The notes under the pieces: model-generated
What the model saw: the letters and a program-made list of their open reading frames with translations, nothing else
What the model was told of the DNA's origin: nothing
The model's database searches: none
NCBI GenBank assembly: GCA_030636765.1
Contig: DAOVWI010000098.1
Span: 1 to 7,785, forward strand
Direction of reading: 5' to 3'
Length of the DNA stretch: 7,785 nt
Origin: Gemmatimonadales bacterium
GTDB taxonomy: Bacteria; Gemmatimonadota; Gemmatimonadetes; Palauibacterales; Palauibacteraceae
Made by a program: the position numbers and the translations under genes
Shown here: piece after piece, positions 1 through 5,900 of the stretch
How positions within the stretch are numbered: position 1 is the stretch's first letter
Layout: each line of letters starts with the position of its first letter

Positions 1-1254
1 CCGCCGCGCGTGATCTTCGTGTTCGCCACGACGGAGCCTCATCGGATTCGGCACACGGCCGCTCCGGTGCTTTCTCGCTGCCAACGGTTCGACTTCCGGC
101 GCGTGCCGGTCGCCGAAATCGTAGGCCGACTTCGGGAAGTGGTGGGTCGGGAGGACGTCTCGGCAGAGGAAGCCGCGTTGATGTCGATCGCGCGCCGAGC
201 GGATGGAGGTGTCCGAGACGCGCTCTCTCTTCTGGATCAGGTGCTGTCGCTCGGCGGCGAGGTGGAGGTCGTCGAGGTGCGTCGCATGTTGGGGCTGGTG
301 GACGAGGAACGGTATCTGGAGATCCTCCGGACGATGTCGAGCCGCGATCGCACGGCCGTGTTTCCGTTTGTCCAGCGACTGCTCGATGACGGCCACGATG
401 CGTCCGAGTTCCTCCGCGGTCTGGGCGAGACGCTACGCGCGCTCCTGATCCTTCGGGCGGATCCGGAGAGCGAAGTGCTCGAGCTCTTGCCCGAGAGCCG
501 GGCGCGATTCGCGGAGGTGGCCGGCCAGTTCGAGGAGGTGGACCTCCTTCGGCTTCTCATTGCGGCGACCGATTTCGAGGCTCGCGGCGGGCTCCGGAGA
601 AGCGGACACGAGCGGGTGCAGCTGGAGGTCCTCCTGCTTCGGCTGGTGGCGATGGATTCGACGGTCCAGCTGGAAGACTTGCTTCGAGCTGCCGGAGCGG
701 GCGGTGGGGCGCCGCCGCCGAGTCCGGAGACAGCTCCCGCCGGCCGATCGGCTCCTGCGAGGTCGGAGTCTGCTCCTGCGACGTCGGGGTCGACACCTGC
801 GAAGTCAGTGTCCTCTTCGGCGAAGATGGAGTCCTCCGCTGTGCGGCACGTCGACTCGCCGCCGCCGGACGACCGTGGGGGCCCGAGCCTGCGGGAGGTC
901 TGGAGGGAGGCGCTGGAGGGGGCCGGTGAGCTCGGCGGGCAGGCCCTCGCGCTCCGGGGCGTGCGTCCTCTCCGCCTCGAGGGCCAGACGCTGTCGCTCG
1001 AGGTGCCGGCGGGGCTTCGCGAGGACCTGGAGGCTTTCCTTGCCGACAGTCCGCGTTCCGGCTCGCTTCGCGGCGCGCTGGCCGCGAGTTTGAAGTGTGA
1101 CAGCGAGGCTTTCTCGATCCGCCTCGAGGAAAGCGGGAGGTCTGGACGGCTCAACGCCCGCACCACGAGGGAGCAGCGTGTGAAGGAGATGGTCGTTGTG
1201 GATCCCGCGCTCCGCGAAGCGGTAGAAAAACTGGACCTCACGTTGAAGGAGTAG
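1..1254 (+). CDS. dnaX: DNA polymerase III subunit tau/gamma (5'-truncated by window edge)
   Basis: This is the clamp-loader ATPase subunit that loads the sliding clamp and tethers polymerase cores. The frame is open from base 1, and the GTG at 10 is an internal valine, so about 140 N-terminal residues with Walker A and B lie outside. The visible part begins at the sensor 1 region (FATTEPHRI), followed by the SRC motif with the arginine finger (SRCQRF, about 70-87). The sensor 2 segment follows (GGVRDALSLLDQ, about 205-240), then the helical collar to about base 670. A Pro/Ala/Ser-rich linker (about 690-870) contains 7-residue tandem repeats. A C-terminal tau-like globular region (about 890-1250) follows, so the protein looks like tau; I saw no obvious A-run slippery site in the linker for making gamma. 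The stop TAG is at 1252-1254, and ybaB follows after 5 bases. Identity is certain from the motifs; the C-terminal function is inferred. Confidence 0.97.
   Translation, partial: PPRVIFVFATTEPHRIRHTAAPVLSRCQRFDFRRVPVAEIVGRLREVVGREDVSAEEAALMSIARRADGGVRDALSLLDQVLSLGGEVEVVEVRRMLGLVDEERYLEILRTMSSRDRTAVFPFVQRLLDDGHDASEFLRGLGETLRALLILRADPESEVLELLPESRARFAEVAGQFEEVDLLRLLIAATDFEARGGLRRSGHERVQLEVLLLRLVAMDSTVQLEDLLRAAGAGGGAPPPSPETAPAGRSAPARSESAPATSGSTPAKSVSSSAKMESSAVRHVDSPPPDDRGGPSLREVWREALEGAGELGGQALALRGVRPLRLEGQTLSLEVPAGLREDLEAFLADSPRSGSLRGALAASLKCDSEAFSIRLEESGRSGRLNARTTREQRVKEMVVVDPALREAVEKLDLTLKE
751..834 (+). repeat. Four tandem 21-base (7-residue) repeats in the dnaX linker
   Basis: Four in-frame 21-base units start at 751, 772, 793 and 814. 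They encode APARSES, APATSGS, TPAKSVS and SSAKMES. The first two units are the most alike; the later two have diverged. A shorter related unit, APAGRS, precedes them. They sit in the flexible linker between the clamp-loader domains and the C-terminal tau region, where length usually varies between species. Replication slippage is the likely origin (inference). Confidence 0.8.
1246..1251 (+). promoter_or_regulatory. Ribosome binding site that decides the ybaB start
   Basis: AAGGAG lies inside the last codons of dnaX. It is 8 bases from GTG 1260 but only 5 from TTG 1257. The spacing and the better start codon favour GTG 1260 and imply translational coupling to dnaX. Confidence 0.7.
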
Positions 1255-1259
1255 GTTTG

Positions 1260-1595
1260 GTGGATCACCTCGGAAACTTGCAGCAGCTGTTTCAACTCGG
1301 TCAGCAGATGCAGTCGCGGCTGTCCGACTTGAACGATCGATTGGAGAAGGAGACCCTCTCCGCCACGAGCGGCGGGGGCATGGTGGAGGTAAGCGCCGAC
1401 GGGCGAGGGAACGTGCGCCGCGTCAAACTCGATCCGGCCGTGGTGGATCCCTCGGACATAGAGATGCTGGAGGATCTGATCCTCGCAGCGGTCTCTGAGG
1501 TGCAGCGACGGGCACGCGAGACGATGGAGAAGGAGATGAAGAACGCGGCTGGCGGTCTTCCGCTCTCCAACCTCGCGGGCCTCCTTGGCGGTTGA
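1260..1595 (+). CDS. ybaB: YbaB/EbfC family nucleoid-associated DNA-binding protein
   Basis: This is a small dimeric protein of the YbaB/EbfC family, which binds DNA and is classically encoded between dnaX and recR. From GTG 1260 it has 111 residues, normal for the family; TTG 1257 would add one residue. N-terminal residues 1-35 form a helix with heptad-like spacing (LQQLFQLGQQMQ, LSDLNDRLEK). A central beta region follows (MVEVSADGRGNVRRVKLDP, about 40-60) with the family pattern V.V.A.G.G.V..V..DP. Then comes the VDPSDIEMLEDLILAAVSE helix and a Gly/Leu-rich tail (GGLPLSNLAGLLGG). The position directly after dnaX and 51 bases before recR is the standard arrangement and supports the assignment. 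Its role in recombination or nucleoid structure is known for relatives, not shown here. Confidence 0.95.
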   Translation: MDHLGNLQQLFQLGQQMQSRLSDLNDRLEKETLSATSGGGMVEVSADGRGNVRRVKLDPAVVDPSDIEMLEDLILAAVSEVQRRARETMEKEMKNAAGGLPLSNLAGLLGG

Positions 1596-1613
1596 TGACG
1601 ACGCTCCTCGATG

Positions 1614-1633
1614 GACAGACCGCCGGTCATGTC
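1614..1633 (+). other. Possible small hairpin upstream of recR
   Basis: GACC and GGTC pair around a 3-base loop (1618-1628). They are flanked by GAC and GTC (1614-1616, 1631-1633), separated by a small asymmetric bulge. The structure ends 13 bases before the recR ATG, in a gap without a clear ribosome binding site. No T-run follows, so it is not an intrinsic terminator. It may be chance in GC-rich DNA. Confidence 0.3.
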
Positions 1634-1646
1634 GGCCTGAACTCCG

Positions 1647-2234
1647 ATGCCCGCCATTGACGAGCTGATCGCGGAGCTTAGCCGGCTCCCCGGCATCGGT
1701 CGAAAGACCGCTCAGCGTCTTACGTATCACCTGTTGAAGAGCTCTCCCGCCGAAGCGAGGCGACTGGCGGGGGCGCTCGTCAGGGTGGCAACCGAGGTCC
1801 GAGCGTGCACCCGCTGCGGGAACCTGAGCGATCGGGATCCTTGCGAGTACTGCCGAGATCCGCGGCGGAGCACCGACCAGTTGTGCGTTGTCGAGGAGGC
1901 GTCCGATATCGCCGCGATCGAGAAGTCCGGGAACTATCGCGGCACGTATCACGTGCTGGGTGGCCGGCTCTCGCCGCTCGACGGCATTGGGCCGGAGCAG
2001 CTGAATATCTCGCCTCTGCTGGAGCGCCTGCGGGACGGCGTTCGCGAGTTGATCATCGCGACGAACCCGAGCGTCGAAGGAGAGGCGACCGCGACGTACC
2101 TGCATCGGATTGTCGTGCCGATCGAGAGCGTCCGGGTCACGCGACTGGCGCGAGGCCTTCCCGTCGGCGGTGATCTCGAGTATGCCGATGGGGTGACGAT
2201 CGCCGAAGCGTTCGCCGGGCGGAGGGAGATGTAG
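1647..2234 (+). CDS. recR: Recombination protein RecR
   Basis: RecR acts with RecF/RecO to help load RecA on gapped DNA in the RecFOR pathway. The protein has 195 residues, close to the usual 197-201. Residues 1-30 form the helix-hairpin-helix region (LSRLPGIGRKTAQRL). The zinc finger has C54, C57, C66 and C69. The Toprim domain starts at LCVVEE (about 79-84) and continues through GNYRGTYHVLGG and LSPLDGIGPEQL. The block ATNPSVEGEATATYL (about 138-152) and the C-terminal RLARGLPVGGDLEYAD block are near-textbook. The start is fixed by an in-frame TGA at 1638-1640, only two codons upstream. No good Shine-Dalgarno precedes ATG 1647, so translation may depend on upstream coupling. Identity is certain. 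Confidence 0.98.
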   Translation: MPAIDELIAELSRLPGIGRKTAQRLTYHLLKSSPAEARRLAGALVRVATEVRACTRCGNLSDRDPCEYCRDPRRSTDQLCVVEEASDIAAIEKSGNYRGTYHVLGGRLSPLDGIGPEQLNISPLLERLRDGVRELIIATNPSVEGEATATYLHRIVVPIESVRVTRLARGLPVGGDLEYADGVTIAEAFAGRREM

Positions 2235-2261
2235 AGGGTCCGCACGGCCGATCATGCACCT

Positions 2262-2267
2262 GGAGGA
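2262..2267 (+). promoter_or_regulatory. Ribosome binding site for the small membrane protein
   Basis: GGAGGA lies 7 bases upstream of GTG 2275, a near-ideal spacing. It falls inside the coding region if ATG 2254 is used instead, and nothing comparable precedes 2254. It therefore favours the GTG start. Confidence 0.65.
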
Positions 2268-2274
2268 AGCTGAC

Positions 2275-2604
2275 GTGTTGGTGGTGAAGACGGAGCGGGC
2301 GTCTGCGCGCGCCCTCAAGATTGCCGGATTGGTCCTTCTCGGGGCGGTGTCGGCCGCCGTCGTCGGAGTCATTCTGGCGCGTGAGCAGATGGTGCGGCAT
2401 CGTCAGGACCTGTTCAGCCAGCACCCTCTCCGCCGCCTCGCTGCGCTCGGCTATCTTCGATCGCATCCGAACATCGACAACGTGCTGTTGCTGAGAGATT
2501 ATCTGGCGTGGGAGCAGCGCCCGATGCTGCGGAAGCGGGCTACCGGCGTCCTCGGGAGCATGGAGAGACATCTCACGGAACCCGAAGCGGCGGAGGGTTC
2601 ATAG
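2275..2604 (+). CDS. Small single-pass membrane protein of unknown function
   Basis: I do not recognise this gene. From GTG 2275, chosen for the GGAGGA 7 bases upstream, it has 109 residues; ATG 2254 would give 116. A short positively charged N-terminus (K5, R8, R12, K15) precedes one hydrophobic helix at about 16-35 (IAGLVLLGAVSAAVVGVILA). A charged region of about 70 residues follows. Two stretches, PLRRLAALGYL and later RPMLRKRATGVLGSM, resemble the helical spacing of a HEAT-type repeat, separated by the predicted helix NVLLLRDYLA. The charge pattern does not settle topology. The gene lies 40 bases after recR and about 35 before pgsA on the same strand, so it is probably part of the same transcript. 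Absence of internal stops, a good ribosome binding site and a coherent membrane profile argue that it is real. Function is unknown. Confidence 0.72.
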   Translation: MLVVKTERASARALKIAGLVLLGAVSAAVVGVILAREQMVRHRQDLFSQHPLRRLAALGYLRSHPNIDNVLLLRDYLAWEQRPMLRKRATGVLGSMERHLTEPEAAEGS

Positions 2605-2638
2605 GCATCGCTTCCGCCGCCCCTTGGCGGGTCGGATC

Positions 2639-3280
2639 GTGACACCACTCAATCTTCCGAACGTTATCACCTCGGTCCGGGTGGCTCTCACGCCGGTCGT
2701 GGCGATTCTTCTGCTCCAGCCCTCGCTGCGCTCCCGCCTGCTGGCCTTCCTCGTCTTCCTGCTCGCGGCCCTGTCGGATCTGTGGGACGGGCAGCTGGCG
2801 AGGCGCCGCGACCAGATCACCGACTTCGGGAAAATCGTTGATCCCGTGGCGGACAAGCTGCTGGTTCTCTCCACGCTCCTGCCTCTCTACTGGATCGGTA
2901 GGCAGGAGCCGGAGCTTCTTTCCATCCCGCTGTATGGGGGACTGCCGCTCTGGGTCGTGGTGGTTCTCTTGGGGCGCGAGATCGTGATCACGACGCTCCG
3001 CTTCGCGGCCGCCCGGAAGGGGAGCGTGGTTCCGGCGTCACTGATCGGCAAGCGGAAGGCGCTCGCTCAGAACATCTTCGTCGGATCGGCGATGCTGCTC
3101 GTCGCCCTCAGGACGGGAGCTGTGGCGAGCGACTGGTCGAGCTCCTTCTGGTACGCCTTCCAGGCCGTCAACGAATGGTTCACGACGGGGATCCTCACCG
3201 TGGCCCTGCTGCTAACCGTGATTTCACTCTTCACCTACCTGTCCTCGTTCGGGCGGATCTTCGCCCGACAGCAGGCGTGA
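2639..3280 (+). CDS. pgsA: CDP-diacylglycerol--glycerol-3-phosphate 3-phosphatidyltransferase (PGP synthase)
   Basis: This membrane enzyme transfers the phosphatidyl group from CDP-diacylglycerol to glycerol 3-phosphate. The product is phosphatidylglycerophosphate, the precursor of phosphatidylglycerol and cardiolipin. The full CDP-alcohol phosphatidyltransferase signature D(x)2DG(x)2AR(x)8G(x)3D(x)3D is intact. In numbering from GTG 2639 its residues are D47, D50, G51, A54, R55, G64, D68 and D72. The N-terminus TPLNLPNVITSVRV matches the usual PgsA opening. About five or six hydrophobic segments are visible, including about 17-30, 35-47, 73-85, 102-113 and 183-202. GTG 2639 gives 213 residues. 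TTG 2624 would add five residues with no family counterpart, so GTG is preferred, although neither start has a strong Shine-Dalgarno. The family is certain; glycerol phosphate as acceptor is inferred from overall similarity. Confidence 0.95.
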   Translation: MTPLNLPNVITSVRVALTPVVAILLLQPSLRSRLLAFLVFLLAALSDLWDGQLARRRDQITDFGKIVDPVADKLLVLSTLLPLYWIGRQEPELLSIPLYGGLPLWVVVVLLGREIVITTLRFAAARKGSVVPASLIGKRKALAQNIFVGSAMLLVALRTGAVASDWSSSFWYAFQAVNEWFTTGILTVALLLTVISLFTYLSSFGRIFARQQA

Positions 3281-3287
3281 CCGGAGG

Positions 3288-4034
3288 GTGGCGCCGGGCT
3301 CCGCGAGCCGCACGCCCTGTGCGGCAGTAGCTCGCTCCGTGCGTCTCGTACGGCTTGCCGGCGTGTCGCCGGCGCAGGCCTTTCGGACTCTCGAGACGCT
3401 CGAGCTGGCCGGGGTTTCACTCGACCTCAGACCGCGTGGGTACCTCCTCGACCTCTCTCTCCGCGCTACCGGGGGGTCCGGGGCGGGGCGGGACGCCGAT
3501 CCAGAACGCGCTCTGGAGGCGGTGATCGAGGCCTTCAGGGATCACGTCTTCGCCGTGGGTCGACGGACGCTGGCCGCAGTGGTGACCGAGCTTCTGCGGC
3601 ATCACGATACGACCGTGTCCACTGCGGAGAGCTGTACGGGAGGTTGGGTGGCGACGGCTCTGACCAGCGTGCCCGGGGCTTCGGACGTGTTCTGGGGTGG
3701 CGTGGTGGCGTACGATGACGCTGCGAAGCGCGAGCTGATTGCCGTCAGCCCTCGAACGCTTGCCGAGCACGGCGCGGTGTCGGAGGCGGTGGCCGGCGAG
3801 ATGGCGCGTGGTGTGCGCCAACGCTCGGGAACAACGTGGGGAGTGGCGGTTACCGGGATCGCCGGGCCTGGCGGCGGTACCCCCGAGAAGCCCGTCGGGA
3901 CCGTCTGGATTGCCGTTTCCGGTCCTCGGGGGGTGACGGTGCGCTTCCGCTTCGGCGGAGATCGCCGTGAGGTCCGCCGCCGCTCCGCGCAGGCGGCGCT
4001 TGATACGCTGCGCAGGTGCTGCTTGCCGGCTTGA
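3288..4034 (+). CDS. CinA-family protein: KH-like domain plus PncC-type NMN deamidase domain, no MoCF domain
   Basis: The C-terminal domain (about residues 95-245) is the CinA/PncC type, which deamidates nicotinamide mononucleotide to nicotinate mononucleotide in pyridine nucleotide recycling. Its hallmark blocks are all present: TAESCTGG (112-119), VPGASDVFWGGVVAYDD (128-144), AVTGIAGPGGG (187-197), PVGTVWIA (202-209) and GDRREVR (224-230). Residues about 18-95 correspond to the KH-like middle domain of full-length CinA. They start at the equivalent of its RVLKTWGIGES segment and end at FAVGRRTLAAVV. Full-length CinA is about 400-420 residues with an N-terminal MoCF (MoaB/MogA-like) domain. 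Here pgsA ends 7 bases upstream, and in-frame stops at 3213 and 3219 leave no room for it. The start is uncertain: GTG 3288 overlaps a GGAGG, and GTG 3339 would start exactly at the conserved region. The gene ends 26 bases before the preferred grpE start. Confidence 0.93.
   Translation: MAPGSASRTPCAAVARSVRLVRLAGVSPAQAFRTLETLELAGVSLDLRPRGYLLDLSLRATGGSGAGRDADPERALEAVIEAFRDHVFAVGRRTLAAVVTELLRHHDTTVSTAESCTGGWVATALTSVPGASDVFWGGVVAYDDAAKRELIAVSPRTLAEHGAVSEAVAGEMARGVRQRSGTTWGVAVTGIAGPGGGTPEKPVGTVWIAVSGPRGVTVRFRFGGDRREVRRRSAQAALDTLRRCCLPA
3307..3325 (+). other. Perfect 7-bp GC-rich hairpin at the pgsA-cinA junction
   Basis: GCCGCAC (3307-3313) and GTGCGGC (3319-3325) are exact reverse complements around a 5-base loop. 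The hairpin begins 26 bases after the pgsA stop. It lies inside cinA if GTG 3288 is the start, but in the leader just before GTG 3339 if that is the start. There is no T-run after it, so it is not a classical terminator. It could affect translation or mRNA decay between the two genes (inference). Confidence 0.5.
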
Positions 4035-4060
4035 TCTTGCGAGAATCGGACGGGAAGGGA

Positions 4061-4765
4061 ATGAAGGATACGAGAGACGCCGACGGGACGGTCGAGGAAG
4101 CTGCCGCGCGGGGCGAGATCGCGGCCGAGGAATCCGCCGCGCGGGACGACGCTGGGGGCGAGGCTGCGGCCGGTGAGAAAGCTGCGGCTCGTGAGCAGGA
4201 TGCGGCCGAAGGTACGGAAGGGGCTCACGAGCATGAGGGCCTCGTCGCGGCCGAGGAGCCGCCGGAGGCGGAGGATGGCCTCGTGCAGGAGCTGCAGGAG
4301 CTTCAGGATCGCCGCCTCAGGCTGGCGGCGGAGTTCGAGAACTATCGTAAGCGGACGCGGCGCGAGCTCGCGGAGATGAGGGTCCGGGCACAGGCGGACC
4401 TCGTCCGGCGCTTGCTCGAGGTCCTCGATGACCTGGGCCGGGTGGCCGAGGCGACGCCCGACGCGACGGTGGAGTCACTTCAGGAGGGCATCGCTCTCGT
4501 CGAGCTGAAGATGCGGAGGGAGCTCGACGACGCGGGCCTGGCCCGTATCGAGGCGGCCGGCAAGCGGTTCGACCCGAACCTCCACGAGGCCGTCGTCACC
4601 CGCCCCGTGAGCGAGCCCGAGGAGGATGATCTCGTGTCCCGCGTTTTCCTCGAGGGGTACACGTTCGGGCCCGTCCTCGTCCGGCCTGCCCGCGTAGAGG
4701 TGAACAAGTACGCGTCGACGCCAGAGGAGGGGCAGCCGGGGACGGCCGAGGGTGACGAGGGCTGA
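4061..4765 (+). CDS. grpE: Nucleotide exchange factor GrpE
   Basis: GrpE is the dimeric exchange factor that releases ADP from DnaK. From ATG 4061 the protein has 234 residues. Residues 1-70 are a low-complexity Ala/Glu-rich acidic segment, likely disordered. About 72-130 form the long helix (LVQELQELQDRRLRLAAEF, then ENYRKRTRRE, the usual family core). About 140-218 are the four-helix and beta-wing part, with FDPNLHEAV (170-178), the GYTFGPVLVRPARVEV block (199-214) and NKY. A GTG at 4016 is in frame and would overlap cinA by 19 bases. ATG is preferred because the extra residues (LLAGLILRESDGKG) are unlike GrpE and contain the cinA tail sequence; the purine-rich GGGAAGGGA before it sits very close to the start. 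The stop overlaps the dnaJ ATG by one base. No CIRCE element or hrcA was seen, and dnaK is not in the window. Confidence 0.96.
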   Translation: MKDTRDADGTVEEAAARGEIAAEESAARDDAGGEAAAGEKAAAREQDAAEGTEGAHEHEGLVAAEEPPEAEDGLVQELQELQDRRLRLAAEFENYRKRTRRELAEMRVRAQADLVRRLLEVLDDLGRVAEATPDATVESLQEGIALVELKMRRELDDAGLARIEAAGKRFDPNLHEAVVTRPVSEPEEDDLVSRVFLEGYTFGPVLVRPARVEVNKYASTPEEGQPGTAEGDEG

Positions 4766-5865
4766 TGGCGACGCGGACCAAGGACTACTACGACGTCCTC
4801 GGGGTGGATGAGAAGGCCGACGCCGACAAGATCAAGAAGGCCTACCGCAAGCTCGCCAAGCAGTACCATCCGGACACGCACCCCGAGGATCCGCGGGCCG
4901 CAGAGCGGTTCAAGGAGATCTCTCAGGCCAACCACGTGCTCTCCGACCCTGAGCAGCGGCGGAAATACGACCAGATGCGGCGCTTCGGAGGGCTCGGCTT
5001 CGGCGGGGCGGCCGGCCCGCGCGGAGGCGGACCGGGCAGGGGGTTCCACTTCGAGGATCTCGCCGACACCGGTGGGCTTGGGGACCTGTTCGGCTCCATC
5101 TTCGACTTCGGTCGACGCGCCACGAAGCGTCCCAGGCGACCGAGCCGCGGACAGAACGTCGAGTACCTGGTCGAGATTCTTTTCCGGACCGCCGTTCGGG
5201 GCGGAAAGGTGGCGGTCACGGTGCCGATCGTGGAAAGCTGCGCGACCTGCGAGGGGGACGGCGTGGCTCCGGGCGGAAAGCTGAAGGAGTGCTCGGAGTG
5301 CAACGGCACCGGCCGCGTGACGTTCGGTCAGGGCACGTTCTCCGTGAAGCGGCCGTGTCCCGCTTGCATGGCTCGCGGCGTGATTCCGGACCCTCCGTGC
5401 CCGACGTGCGACGGCCGTGGAGAGGTACGTTCGAGGCGTAGAATCAGCGTGGCCGTCCCCGCTGGCGTTGAAACGGGCTCCAGGGTCCGAATACCCGGCC
5501 AGGGCGAGCGAGGCCCCGCCGGCGGAGCACCCGGCGATCTCATCATCAAGTTCCGGGTCAAGGACGACCGATTCTTCAAGCGGGACGGCCTGAACCTGCT
5601 GTGCGAGGTGCCGATCAACATCGCGCAGGCCATGCTCGGCTCGAGGCTCCGCGTCCGGACGGTGGACAACAGGAAGATCGTCCTCCGGATTCCTTCCGGA
5701 ACGCAAAGCGGGACCACTTTCCGCGTTCGTGGCCACGGAGTGGAGAAGGGTGGTGTGCGGGGAGACCAGCTGGTGCGCGTGCGCATTGAGGCACCGTCGG
5801 AGCTCTCGGAGCGGGGACGCGAGGCGGCGCGGGACCTCGCCGCCGCAGAAGGGCTCCGCTACTGA
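4765..5865 (+). CDS. dnaJ: Chaperone protein DnaJ (type I J-protein)
   Basis: DnaJ delivers unfolded clients to DnaK and stimulates its ATPase. The protein has 366 residues, near the normal 370-380. The J domain is at 6-71 with the HPD motif at 35-37. A Gly/Phe-rich linker follows at about 74-118, including DLFGSIFDFG. The zinc-binding region at about 159-219 has four motifs: CATCEGDG (159), CSECNGTG (176), CPACMARG (198) and CPTCDGRG (212). The third lacks the usual first glycine but keeps both cysteines. The C-terminal client-binding and dimerisation domains follow, with blocks such as VPAGVETGSRVRIPGQGE, INIAQAMLGS and VRGHGVEKGGVRGDQLV. ATG 4765 overlaps the grpE stop as TGATG, so translation is probably coupled; a GAGGG lies 3 bases upstream. 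The zinc domain separates it from CbpA-type proteins. The last codons lie in a 33-base tandem duplication that continues past the stop. Confidence 0.97.
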   Translation: MATRTKDYYDVLGVDEKADADKIKKAYRKLAKQYHPDTHPEDPRAAERFKEISQANHVLSDPEQRRKYDQMRRFGGLGFGGAAGPRGGGPGRGFHFEDLADTGGLGDLFGSIFDFGRRATKRPRRPSRGQNVEYLVEILFRTAVRGGKVAVTVPIVESCATCEGDGVAPGGKLKECSECNGTGRVTFGQGTFSVKRPCPACMARGVIPDPPCPTCDGRGEVRSRRRISVAVPAGVETGSRVRIPGQGERGPAGGAPGDLIIKFRVKDDRFFKRDGLNLLCEVPINIAQAMLGSRLRVRTVDNRKIVLRIPSGTQSGTTFRVRGHGVEKGGVRGDQLVRVRIEAPSELSERGREAARDLAAAEGLRY

Positions 5866-5900
5866 CCGATCGCCGCCGCAGACGGGCTCCGCTACCGACC
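5837..5900 (+). repeat. 33-base-period tandem duplication of the dnaJ 3' end
   Basis: Copy 1 (5837-5867) and copy 2 (5870-5900) match at 29 of 31 bases; the differences are A5850/C5883 and T5863/C5896. The period of 33 is 11 codons, so copy 2 repeats the end of DnaJ in the same frame (AAAEGLRY then AAADGLRY). The T5863/C5896 difference makes TGA, the dnaJ stop, in copy 1 and CGA in copy 2. Copy 2 fills the 34-base dnaJ-mnmA gap, and its last base is the first base of the mnmA stop triplet as read on the plus strand. The repeat is direct, and I saw no terminator hairpin in the gap. Confidence 0.9.

Noticed and set aside
690..870. Programmed frameshift site for making the gamma form of DnaX
   Set aside because: No A-run or A AAA AAG-type slippery sequence is present in the linker region; the only A-run (about 1225-1229) is near the gene end and unsuitable.
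237..2372. 711-codon open frame on the minus strand across dnaX, ybaB and recR
   Set aside because: It is antisense to three certain genes, is Arg/Ser/Pro-rich with no recognisable domain, and is explained by stop-poor codon structure in GC-rich DNA.
3900..4061. CIRCE or heat-shock promoter before grpE
   Set aside because: No TTAGCACTC-type inverted repeat was found, and the region is cinA coding sequence; no promoter can be supported by eye.
4480..5736. 418-codon minus-strand open frame across grpE and dnaJ
   Set aside because: It is antisense to two certain chaperone genes and has no domain or start signal; it is a high-GC shadow frame.
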